Of a stretch of DNA of 64,000 nt, positions 33,755 to 41,525 are shown one piece after another (positions within the stretch are counted from its first letter, which is position 1; each line of letters starts with the position of its first letter). The stretch comes from Chloroflexi bacterium 54-19. GTDB taxonomy: Bacteria; Chloroflexota; Chloroflexia; Chloroheliales; Chloroheliaceae. The DNA lies in NCBI GenBank assembly GCA_001898225.1, contig MKTJ01000013.1:173324-237323 (forward strand), given 5' to 3'. The notes beneath the pieces were generated by a model that saw only the letters and a list, made by a program, of their open reading frames with translations, had not been told where the DNA came from and made no database searches. The position numbers and the translations under genes were made by a program.

Positions 33755-35620
33755 TTATAGCGGCAACGGTCTTAAATCGGAGGACCCTTCAAAGGCAGAT
33801 GTATTTTCATCGCGACCTGCCGCCTGGCCTGGAGTATTTCCCTCGGCCGGAGGCTCTTCCAGGGCCAGGTTGGCGGGAAGCTTGAACTGGCCGGAGACAC
33901 GGGCCAATTCCTGGGCAATTAAGTCCAGGCTGGTCGCCAGGGCGCTACTCTGGTGGGCCGAGGCGGCGGCATCCCCTATAACCGTGGAAAGGTGCCGCAT
34001 CGAAGTCACAACCTGTTCGCTGGCGCTGCGCTGCTGCTGGGTCGCCAGGGAAATCGCGTTTGCCAGTTGGACGGTCCGTTCGACCATCTGGATAATACTC
34101 TCGTTCACGTCCCCGGCCCGGTAAGCCAGGATAACCCCCCGCTCGGCCTCTTTCAACCCCTGCTCGGTCGCCATCACGCTGGCGTTGGTGGCGTCCTGGA
34201 TTTCGCCCAGGACGGCCTGGACATCCTTGGTGGCCTGGCGGCTGCGGTCGGCCAGCCGTTTTACCTCGCTGGCGACCACGGCGAACCGCTTGCCGTTCTC
34301 CCCGGCGGCGGCGCTTTCAATGGCAGCGTTAAGGGCCAACAGGTGGGTCTGGTCGGCAATCGAGGCCACCTGCTCGATGATATGGCCGACCCGTTGGGAG
34401 CGTTCCGAAAGAGCCAGGATGCGGTCGGTAATCTCGCGGACGCGCAACTTCAAATTGGTATTGCCTTTGATGCTCTCCTGGGCGGTATCCTGTCCTTCGT
34501 TGACGCTGGCAAGGGCTTGCTCGGCGGCGCTGGCAACCAGGGTGGCGGCTTCGGCAATTTGCTGGGCGGTATGGCTTAATTCCTCGATGGTCACGGTCGC
34601 CTGGGTAACGGCCCCGGCCTGCTCGACCGAAATCTGGGCCGAATGCGAACTGGCCTCGGCAATTTCCTCGGCGGCGTTGCTCACTTTGCGGGCCTGGCGT
34701 TGGACCTGCCCGACCATCGAACCGAGCCGGTCCATGCTCTGGTTGAAGGTAAGTGCCAGTTCGCCAAACTGGTCCTGGTTTGATAAAGCCAAATTTGTGG
34801 AAAGGTCCCCATCGGCCAGGTGGAGCAGGCGGTGACGCAAGCGGTTGACCGGCGTGGTAAAGACCTGCGTCAGGACCAGGCCAAATAGGATGGTCAAGCA
34901 TATCGCCACTAGCCCGGCTACCAGGATAATAATCTGGGAAAGATTTCGGAGACTATCGGCGTCGGCAGCGGCCAGTCGACTGGAATTAATCGGTTGTTCC
35001 TGAAGATCATTCAATTTGGAATGGAAAGTCTCCGTCCGCGTGATAACCAGGGAAATGCTGTTACCGGCCTGGGTCCAGCCGTCAATCACCTTTTTGAACT
35101 GTTGCTGCCCGGAGGCTTGCCTTATCTCATCTAACGAGTCGAGTAATTGCCGAATATCATTTTTCAAACTCTCCTTGGAGTTGGACCAGTAATTTTTATC
35201 CGTATCCGAAATGGTCGAGATTTCGGGCAGGCGGTCGAGCTGCTGGAGGTTTTGTTGAATATCGTCTTTCTGGCGGTCGAAATCGGCAAGAGAAGCCTGG
35301 GAACGAAAATAGGCTTCGTCCGGTGAGACCCTATTATTGATAACCTCGGTGGCACGAAAGTATATAAAACTTAAATCGTTCTGAATGTTAGTGAGGCCAT
35401 TTTCAAGGTCGACCATGCTGTGCGAGACCTGTAATATGGCAAAGGCTTCTTCCTGGCTGTTCTTGACCTGGAGGATTTTCTGACCCTGGTGGTCGGTGGT
35501 CCAGATACTGAGGGCCGTAAGGATCAAGAGGAATATAACAATTACGAAAAAACCGCCCATCAACTTGGCGCGGATACTCCACCGGCTATTCTGTAACCAT
35601 TCAACCAGGAAAAACCGCAT
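33755..35620 (-). CDS. Methyl-accepting chemotaxis protein
   Basis: Transmembrane chemoreceptor of 621 residues. The ATG at 35620 has AAAGG eleven bases upstream; an upstream TTG would lie inside that site. Topology: TM1 at about 20-40 ([19 protein letters not shown]), an extracellular helical sensor (about 41-230), TM2 ([20 protein letters not shown], about 231-250), HAMP, then the signalling domain. Its tip is [20 protein letters not shown] with [21 protein letters not shown] after it, the class-conserved hairpin. The C-terminus is a Pro/Gly/Glu tail with no CheR pentapeptide. It signals to CheA, but no che genes are near. The ligand is unknown. Confidence 0.95.
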   Translation of the reverse strand: MRFFLVEWLQNSRWSIRAKLMGGFFVIVIFLLILTALSIWTTDHQGQKILQVKNSQEEAFAILQVSHSMVDLENGLTNIQNDLSFIYFRATEVINNRVSPDEAYFRSQASLADFDRQKDDIQQNLQQLDRLPEISTISDTDKNYWSNSKESLKNDIRQLLDSLDEIRQASGQQQFKKVIDGWTQAGNSISLVITRTETFHSKLNDLQEQPINSSRLAAADADSLRNLSQIIILVAGLVAICLTILFGLVLTQVFTTPVNRLRHRLLHLADGDLSTNLALSNQDQFGELALTFNQSMDRLGSMVGQVQRQARKVSNAAEEIAEASSHSAQISVEQAGAVTQATVTIEELSHTAQQIAEAATLVASAAEQALASVNEGQDTAQESIKGNTNLKLRVREITDRILALSERSQRVGHIIEQVASIADQTHLLALNAAIESAAAGENGKRFAVVASEVKRLADRSRQATKDVQAVLGEIQDATNASVMATEQGLKEAERGVILAYRAGDVNESIIQMVERTVQLANAISLATQQQRSASEQVVTSMRHLSTVIGDAAASAHQSSALATSLDLIAQELARVSGQFKLPANLALEEPPAEGNTPGQAAGRDENTSAFEGSSDLRPLPL

Positions 35621-35757
35621 TTTTTGAGAACCTTTCAAACTCGCCCGGTGCTCATGAACTTTACAAGCGTATTAGTGTAGCTTATATTATCACAAACAAT
35701 CTTTGGATTCAGCCTTCGGGTTGAATTTGTAACAGAACTGTAATTATGTAAAGCTTT

Positions 35758-36588
35758 ATGGCAGGATACGATTATACACCCCAGGAATTAATGGTTGTGG
35801 CGGCGGCCCGGCAAATAAAGGACGGCGCCAGGGTCTTTGTCGGGATGCGGTTGCCGCTTTTGGCCTTTGCGCTGGCAAAACGGACCCACGCCCCCCACGC
35901 GGTAGGGCTGTTCGAGAACGGCCTGTTGCGGGACGAGCCGGTAACCGAACTGCTCTATACCATGGGTGATGGGCCAAACGTCAAAGGGGCCGGGTGGGCT
36001 ACCCGCATGGGTAACGTGCTGGGCCTTTTGCAGCAGGGCTCAATTGACCTCGGCTTTATCGGCGGGGCGGAAGTGGACCGCTTTGGCAACCTCAATACTT
36101 CCTATATCTACGGCGAGACTACCAGTAGCGGGGCGGGAAAACTGACTCGGCTACCCGGCAGCGGTGGGGCCTGCGATATTGCGACCGGGGCAGGCCGCTT
36201 CGTCATCATTATGGAACACGAGCCCCGCCGCTTCAAAGAGCATGTTTCTTATGTAACCTCACCCGGTTTTGGCGATGGCACTCCCGGCTGGCGCGAAAAA
36301 CGGGGCCTGGTCGGGGGTGGTCCCCAGGCGGTCATTACGACCCTGGGAGTGCTCGACTTTCCCGGCGCAGAGGTTACCCCTCGCGAGATGCGCCTGGCAA
36401 GTTATCACCCTTTCACCACCCCGCAAGAAGTTCTAAAGGCGACCGGCTGGCCGCTCCAACTGGCCTCTGGCGTGCAAGAAACCCTGCCTCCTTCCGAGGA
36501 GGAACTTAAAATTATTCGGGAATGCGACCCACTTGGTTTCTGGACCGATTACCGGCCCGCAACCCTGGAAAAACAGGCAGCAATTTGA
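35758..36588 (+). CDS. CoA-transferase family I, beta subunit-like (orphan)
   Basis: A 276-residue protein matching the beta subunit of glutaconate/3-oxoacid CoA-transferases. Visible: TPQELMVVAAARQIKDGARV (residues about 7-26), VGLFENGLLRDEP (about 48-60) holding a candidate catalytic Glu, GFIGGAEVDRFGNLNTSYIY (about 100-119), and GSGGACDIATGAGRFVIIME (about 135-154), typical of GctB/IpdB. These enzymes need an alpha subunit; none is encoded next to it, so the partner is elsewhere or this is a stand-alone derivative. Its 3' end overlaps the queE start, so it is probably cotranscribed with the queuosine-precursor genes, an unexpected link. Starts at ATG. Confidence 0.85.
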   Translation: MAGYDYTPQELMVVAAARQIKDGARVFVGMRLPLLAFALAKRTHAPHAVGLFENGLLRDEPVTELLYTMGDGPNVKGAGWATRMGNVLGLLQQGSIDLGFIGGAEVDRFGNLNTSYIYGETTSSGAGKLTRLPGSGGACDIATGAGRFVIIMEHEPRRFKEHVSYVTSPGFGDGTPGWREKRGLVGGGPQAVITTLGVLDFPGAEVTPREMRLASYHPFTTPQEVLKATGWPLQLASGVQETLPPSEEELKIIRECDPLGFWTDYRPATLEKQAAI

Positions 36589-37301
36589 CCTCAACCTTAC
36601 CAGTCCGACCGTTCGTTCGGCAAAATAGGTTCCTTGTAAACGAAATTTTCTACTCGATTCAGGGTGAAGGTGCTTCAATTGGCCTACCCGCCATCTTCTT
36701 GCGCCTCCAGGTTTGCAACCTGACCTGCGACTGGTGCGACACCCGTTATACCTGGGACATCAACCATCCCGATTATAACAAGTACCGGGAAGTGAGCGTG
36801 GATGAACTGGTCCCGCTATTGGAAAGCTATCCCTGCCGCCGCCTGATTATTACAGGTGGCGAACCCTTTTTGCACGCCGCCGTCATCGAGCAACTGCTCG
36901 AACGGCTTGGCCCGGAATGGCAAATCGAGATTGAGACCAATGGCACTCTACCCGGGCGGGCCTCCATCCGGGAACGCTGCCAGCTAAATATCTCGCCCAA
37001 ACTCCCCTCGGCCCACAACCGGGCCAAAGCGATTCGTCCGGCGGTGCTGGATCTGCTCAAACAAAGCCCTAATCCCTGGTTCAAGTTCGTGGTGGCGGGC
37101 CAGGCCGACTTCGAGGCAATGGTCAAGGTAATTGACGAATGTGGATTACCCCAGGAAAGAATTATTGTAATGCCCGAAGGGCAAGACCCTACTACCCTGG
37201 CCGAGCATGCCCTGGAAGTGGTGGAACTGGTCAAGGAAAAGGGTTACCGTCTATTACCCCGGCTGCACGTGCTGCTCTACGGCAACCGGCGCGGCGTCTA
37301 G
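36585..37301 (+). CDS. queE: 7-carboxy-7-deazaguanine synthase
   Basis: Radical SAM enzyme of the queuosine/preQ0 pathway that rearranges 6-carboxytetrahydropterin to 7-carboxy-7-deazaguanine. With the start at a TTG overlapping the CoA-transferase stop, the product is 238 residues, a normal size; an upstream ATG at 36522 would add 21 residues lying inside the previous gene. Motifs: NEIFYSIQGEGASIGLPAIF (19-38), cluster cysteines C-x3-C-x2-C at 44, 48 and 51 (CNLTCDWC), then RRLIITGGEPFLHAAVIEQL. The C-x3-C-x2-C spacing is the standard SAM radical one. queC follows 13 bases downstream; queD and queF are not in the window. Confidence 0.95.
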   Translation: MTSTLPVRPFVRQNRFLVNEIFYSIQGEGASIGLPAIFLRLQVCNLTCDWCDTRYTWDINHPDYNKYREVSVDELVPLLESYPCRRLIITGGEPFLHAAVIEQLLERLGPEWQIEIETNGTLPGRASIRERCQLNISPKLPSAHNRAKAIRPAVLDLLKQSPNPWFKFVVAGQADFEAMVKVIDECGLPQERIIVMPEGQDPTTLAEHALEVVELVKEKGYRLLPRLHVLLYGNRRGV

Positions 37302-37314
37302 AAAGTATCAGGTT

Positions 37315-37968
37315 ATGACACAAAAAGCGATTGTTTGCTTTTCGGGTGGGATGGACTCGACCACCCTTTTATATGAAGCTTTGGCCCAGGGCTATACGGT
37401 CTGGGCGGTCAGTTTCGACTATAACCAGCGCCACCGCATCGAACTTGAAAGCGCGGCTAACATCGCCAAAAATCTCGGCCTGCCCCATAAAATCCTCAAA
37501 ATCGACCTGGGCCAGATTGGTGGGAGCGTCCTGACCGATATGACCCAGGAAGTGCCCGACCAGGCCGAACAGCGCCAGTTTTCGACGGTGGTGCCGCTCC
37601 GCAACGCCCTCTTTTGCACCCTGGCAGCCAGTTACGGCGAAACCATCGGGGTAGACGAAATCTTTTACGGCCCGGTCAAGGAAGATTTCCTGGCCTACCG
37701 CGACTGCCGCCGCCCTTTCTTCGACAGCCTGGCCCAATCGCTCAGCCTGGGTTCGAGCAACGAAGGGCGCAACGTCCAGATTCATACTCCCTTTGTTGAC
37801 CTTTACAAACGGGAAGTGCTGGAACGCGGGTTTGCGCTGGGTGTCCCCTACGAGCTAACCCATACCTGCTACCGGGGCCAGCGTCCACCCTGCGGGGAAT
37901 GTGACGCCTGCCGGGAGAGATTGGAGGCTTTCGCCCAGGTCGGACGCACCGACCCGCTAATGGGTTAA
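37315..37968 (+). CDS. queC: 7-cyano-7-deazaguanine synthase
   Basis: PP-loop ATP-dependent amidoligase of 217 residues that converts 7-carboxy-7-deazaguanine and ammonia to preQ0. The start is the ATG at 37315, just after the queE stop; a longer reading would lie inside queE. The PP-loop is AIVCFSGGMDSTTLLY (5-20), with SGGMDS as the nucleotide signature. FDYNQRHRIELESAANIAKN follows, and the C-terminal zinc site is HTCYRGQRPPCGECDAC (about 182-198) with four cysteines. Complete. Works directly after QueE, and the two genes are surely cotranscribed. Confidence 0.97.
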   Translation: MTQKAIVCFSGGMDSTTLLYEALAQGYTVWAVSFDYNQRHRIELESAANIAKNLGLPHKILKIDLGQIGGSVLTDMTQEVPDQAEQRQFSTVVPLRNALFCTLAASYGETIGVDEIFYGPVKEDFLAYRDCRRPFFDSLAQSLSLGSSNEGRNVQIHTPFVDLYKREVLERGFALGVPYELTHTCYRGQRPPCGECDACRERLEAFAQVGRTDPLMG

Positions 37969-38031
37969 TTCTTTCTGCTCAATTTTCTACTCCCAAAACC
38001 TATTCTCAAAGAAGCGAGTAAACGACTAAAT

Positions 38032-39021
38032 ATGACTAACCCTCAAAATGCAAAAATTAAAGTGGCGATAATCGGGGCCGGGGGCTGGGGTTTGCAGCAC
38101 GCCAGGGTTTTCACGGCCCGGCCCGACGTGGAAGTGGTCGCCCTGGTTGGGCGCAGCCTCGAAAAGACCAGGGAACGAGCAGCCCAGTACGGCCTACCTT
38201 TCTATCTGAACATCCAGGAGATGCTCGTAAAGACCAAACCGGACCTGGTGACCGTCTGTCTGCCCAACCAGGAGCATTTCGAGCCGACCCTGGAGGTAAT
38301 TGAGGCCGGGGTGCCGCTCCTGGTCGAAAAACCGCTGGTCTTCGAAATGGAACAGGCCAACATTTTATTGGAAAAGGCCCGCGCCAAAGAGCTTTTCTTT
38401 GCCATCAATTTCAACCACCGTTATGCCACCCCGGTCCAGAAGGCCAGAGCGGCGATTGAGGCGGGCCAACTGGGCGAAATAAATTTCGCTACCTGGCGCT
38501 TTGGCGGCGAGGGTTCGAGCAGTCACCCCCACGCCAACCTGATTGAAACCCAGTGTCACGGGTTCGATATGCTGGAATACCTGTGCGGGAAAATTGACTC
38601 GGTGGCGGCCCAGATGACCGACAAAACCGGGGGCGGCTACCGGACATTGGCCCTGGCCTTGCACTTCCAGAACGGCGCGGTCGGGAGCATGCTCGGCAGC
38701 TACGATTCGTCCTACGCCTACCCTTCGACCCACCGCGTCGAGATAAACGGCGACAAAGGTCATGCGGTCATCGAGGACACCGTCCGGCAATTCTCCTTGC
38801 AGACGGTCGGTAACGAAACCGCCGAGGTCTGGCAGGCGGGGTACTTTAACGACCGCGACCGGGAATTCCACCGGACCTTCGACAAGTATCTTGACGTGAT
38901 GATGGACGCCTTCAAAAAGGGGGAAGAACCGCCGGTCCAGGCCGAAGCGGGACGGCGCGCCCTTCAACTGGCCTACGCCGCCATCGAATCCTTCACCAGC
39001 GGACAGCGGGTAGCGGTATAG
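38032..39021 (+). CDS. Gfo/Idh/MocA-family NAD(P)-dependent oxidoreductase
   Basis: Dehydrogenase of 329 residues with the N-terminal Rossmann motif VAIIGAGGWGLQHARVF (residues about 11-27), the catalytic E-K-P in PLLVEKPLVFEME (about 95-107), and the C-terminal beta-sheet domain with SHPHANLIETQCHGFDMLEY (about 164-183), where the His may act in catalysis. Substrate, likely a sugar or polyol, is not predictable. It lies 63 bases after queC but is unrelated to queuosine; own promoter not obvious. Ends in a strong bidirectional terminator shared with the aldo/keto reductase gene. Confidence 0.9.
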   Translation: MTNPQNAKIKVAIIGAGGWGLQHARVFTARPDVEVVALVGRSLEKTRERAAQYGLPFYLNIQEMLVKTKPDLVTVCLPNQEHFEPTLEVIEAGVPLLVEKPLVFEMEQANILLEKARAKELFFAINFNHRYATPVQKARAAIEAGQLGEINFATWRFGGEGSSSHPHANLIETQCHGFDMLEYLCGKIDSVAAQMTDKTGGGYRTLALALHFQNGAVGSMLGSYDSSYAYPSTHRVEINGDKGHAVIEDTVRQFSLQTVGNETAEVWQAGYFNDRDREFHRTFDKYLDVMMDAFKKGEEPPVQAEAGRRALQLAYAAIESFTSGQRVAV

Positions 39022-39042
39022 GCCATTAAAATTAATATAAAT

Positions 39043-39086
39043 GAAGAAATACCCGGTTGGAAGGTTCTCAGCCGGGTATTTCTTTT
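39043..39086. terminator. Bidirectional terminator between converging genes
   Basis: GAAATACCCGG/CCGGGTATTTC, 11-bp stem, T run on the plus side. Confidence 0.93.
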
Positions 39087-39109
39087 AGTTCTGAAAAGCG
39101 TAAATGGGT

Positions 39110-40147
39110 TTAGTTAGAGGCGAACTCGGTTATCTCGTCAATCTTGTCCAGTTCTTCCTGGCTGAATTCGAGATTCTTCAGGGCGGCCACGTTTTCCTCG
39201 ATTTGCTCGACCTTGGACGCCCCAATCAGGACGCTGGTGATAGCCGGGAAGCGAAGAATCCAGGCCAGGGCCATCTGCGCCAGGCTCTGCCCCCGCTTTT
39301 GGGCCAGTTCGTTGAGGGCTTCCAGTTTTTTCTGGGTCTTTTCGTCCAGCACATCGGCATTGGCCTGTTTACCCCACCATTCCGCCGCCCGCGAATCGCC
39401 CGGCAAGGCCTTGCCCAGGTATTTGTCACTCAGTTTGCCCTGGTCGAGCGGGCTAAACGGGATAACCCCAACGCCGTTGCGTTCGGTGTGGTCGAGCAGG
39501 TCCCGCTCGATTTTGCGGTCGAACATGTTATAACGAGGCTGGTCGATGGTGATACGGGTCAGGTTCTTTTTCTGGGTAATCTGGACGGCGTGCTCGAAGT
39601 GCGCCCCCGAAAAACTACTTACGCCGATGTAAAGGGCCTTGCCCTGCTTCACGATAATGTCGAGCGCTTCCAGGGTTTCTTCCAGGGGCGTGTTCGGGTC
39701 GGTCCGGTGGGCGTAATAAATATCAACGTAATCGAGGCCGAGCCGCTGCAACGACTGGTCGAGACTGGCAACCATGTATTTCTTGGAGAGGCCGTCGCCG
39801 TAGGGGCCGGGCCACATCCGATAACCGGCCTTGGTCGAGATAATCAGTTCGTCGCGGGGCATACTTTTGAGGATTTTGCCCACTACCTTCTCGGCGTTTC
39901 CGGGAGGACGGCCATAGTTGTTCGCCAGGTCAAAGTGGGTAATGCCTAGGTCAAAAGCCCGGTAGAGACATTCCCGCGCCACGTCCTCGCCCCGGTAGCC
40001 CCCAAAGGTTTCCCAGGCTCCCAGCGAGACGGCGGGCAGATATAGCCCTGTATCGCCGCACTTGCGATAGAGCATATTATCGTAACGGTCCGCCGCGAAG
40101 GTCACGGGTGTTTCAGCACCGGGGGTTTGTACTTCTTTGTCACTCAT
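39110..40147 (-). CDS. Aldo/keto reductase (YghZ / potassium-channel beta-subunit type)
   Basis: A 345-residue TIM-barrel NADPH oxidoreductase. Start at the ATG at 40147 (AGGAAA eight bases upstream); a longer reading is unsupported. Catalytic residues: Asp and Tyr in FDLANNYGRPPGNAEKVVGK, Lys in ELIISTKAGYRMWPG, His in VDIYYAHRTDPNTPLEE. The sequence GGYRGEDVARECLYRAFDLG and the RYNMFDRKIE segment resemble YghZ (L-glyceraldehyde-3-phosphate reductase), so reduction of a small aldehyde, including methylglyoxal, is likely. It is divergent from the TetR gene, and a perfect TetR-type operator lies between them. Confidence 0.92.
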   Translation of the reverse strand: MSDKEVQTPGAETPVTFAADRYDNMLYRKCGDTGLYLPAVSLGAWETFGGYRGEDVARECLYRAFDLGITHFDLANNYGRPPGNAEKVVGKILKSMPRDELIISTKAGYRMWPGPYGDGLSKKYMVASLDQSLQRLGLDYVDIYYAHRTDPNTPLEETLEALDIIVKQGKALYIGVSSFSGAHFEHAVQITQKKNLTRITIDQPRYNMFDRKIERDLLDHTERNGVGVIPFSPLDQGKLSDKYLGKALPGDSRAAEWWGKQANADVLDEKTQKKLEALNELAQKRGQSLAQMALAWILRFPAITSVLIGASKVEQIEENVAALKNLEFSQEELDKIDEITEFASN

Positions 40148-40282
40148 TATAGAATTTTCCTGTTCGTTGTAAGTTATCCCGGCCACCATTTAGCCGGGTA
40201 AAATAGTTTTACCGGTGAATTTTAGCCTCCCGGCGTCAACCGTGCAATTCTAATCCGTTTTTGAGGTGAAAAGGCGTGTAAC

Positions 40283-40311
40283 TTGACTTCATGACCAATT
40301 GGTCATATAAA
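40283..40311 (+). promoter_or_regulatory. tetR promoter whose spacer is a palindromic operator
   Basis: TTGACT (40283-40288), 17-base spacer, TATAAA (40306-40311). The exact palindrome ATGACCAATTGGTCAT (40291-40306) almost fills the spacer. This form (GACC-N4-GGTC core) is common for TetR-family repressors, and the tetR gene follows, so autoregulation is likely. The divergent aldo/keto reductase gene may also be controlled. Confidence 0.82.
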
Positions 40312-40441
40312 AAGGTATATAGATAAAATGAAAAAGGGTAATTACAAAAAATAATTCTTAGATGGAATTTAGCTTCTTTTTAGACAACTATTTCAGACCG
40401 TCTATTTCTCAGACTATTTACTTATAAAGAAGGAAACCAAC

Positions 40442-41143
40442 TTGGCACTCACTCATTTTCTAAAACTAACCCCTGAGAAACAGGAAACCATTATCCAGGC
40501 CGCCGTGGACGAATTTATCGAATACGGTTACGACCTGGCCTCAACCAACCGGATTGTCGAGCGCGCCGGTATCGCCAAAGGCACCCTTTTTAAATATTTT
40601 TCCAGCAAAGAGGAACTTTTCTTTTATCTCTTTGATATGTTCGCGACCAGAATCAGACCTTCAGTCTACCTGACAGAAGCGGAAGAACCGTCCGACCTTT
40701 TTGACGCGCTTAAACTCATAACTATGAAGAAAGCAACCATCCGGTACCGCTATCCCAAAGAATACGCCCTGATACTTCAAATCATGACAAATACCAGCCA
40801 CCCGGTCTACCGCAAAATCCTGGAGAGGTTAACCGACCAGAGTTTTGAATATTTCGGGCGGCTTTTCCAGAAAATCGACTTCTCCAACCTGCGCCCCGGT
40901 GTTAGCAGCGAGGAAGCTTTCCAGTTGGTAAACTGGACTATCCGGGGAATGGAAGAACATATATTGGAACAGGCCAATGTGGTCGGATATAGCGAAGAAT
41001 ACGAAAAATCACTTTTTGAAAAGTTTGACCGGATGTGCGACCTCTTAAAATACGGATTGTACAATCCCCCAGCATCATCCCAGGCCCTGGAATCTACTAC
41101 TGTTCCCGACGCAAAAATTGCCCCGGAAAAGGTAGCGGTTTAA
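40442..41143 (+). CDS. TetR-family transcriptional regulator
   Basis: A 233-residue repressor-type protein starting at TTG with AAGGAAA upstream. The N-terminal HTH is clear: QETIIQAAVDEFIEYGYDLA, then STNRIVERAGIAKGTLFKYF (residues about 37-56), followed by SSKEELFFYLFDMFATR. The ligand-binding half (about 65-220) is helical and unlike any well known subgroup. A palindrome in its own promoter spacer fits autorepression. The neighbouring aldo/keto reductase is a possible target; the Pho-like repeats right after the stop codon belong to the downstream phoX. Confidence 0.9.
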   Translation: MALTHFLKLTPEKQETIIQAAVDEFIEYGYDLASTNRIVERAGIAKGTLFKYFSSKEELFFYLFDMFATRIRPSVYLTEAEEPSDLFDALKLITMKKATIRYRYPKEYALILQIMTNTSHPVYRKILERLTDQSFEYFGRLFQKIDFSNLRPGVSSEEAFQLVNWTIRGMEEHILEQANVVGYSEEYEKSLFEKFDRMCDLLKYGLYNPPASSQALESTTVPDAKIAPEKVAV

Positions 41144-41525
41144 CACAAAAAGAATATTAACAAGCCGTTAACAAGCTTTAACGCCAATTTAACCCCAACT
41201 TAGCTTCTTATTAAAACCCATAGGGTAAAACAAGACCAGAGAAATAGGCTCGAATGAGCTTTATCTTTTTGGAGTGAGTTACTCAACCTTTGCTGTCTAA
41301 TTAAGGAAACCTCTGCCAGGCCAGCACCTAACCGGCCCGGCAAATTGCTTATCGGGTAAGTCTCTTTTTGCACCATTCAAAAATATAACCGGATGCCGGT
41401 TGTCAAAAGGACAGCCAGGCTGTTCGGTTGATTCATTTTAACTACACCCCAGGTGGTTTTTTCGGGTTGTTAACTTTTCATGTATACGTACCGGAGTAGA
41501 GTAAGAGAAAGGAAATAGTATAATA
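41144..41525. other. Long phoX leader/promoter region
   Basis: About 380 bases without a gene. The first 75 bases hold the six-fold TTAAC-type repeat (separate entry). The remaining 300 bases, presumably an untranslated leader, show no recognised riboswitch or terminator. Confidence 0.6.
41157..41226 (+). promoter_or_regulatory. Pho-box-like array of six direct repeats upstream of phoX
   Basis: TTAAC at 41157, 41168, 41178 and 41189, then TTAGC at 41200 and TTAAA at 41211. The steps are 11, 10, 11, 11 and 11 bases, which place all copies on one face of the helix. PhoB/PhoP response regulators bind such 11-bp-spaced TTAAC-type direct repeats (well known in cyanobacteria and Bacillus). A possible -10 (TAGGGT, 41221-41226) follows the last unit. 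The downstream gene encodes a PhoX phosphatase. Confidence 0.75.
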
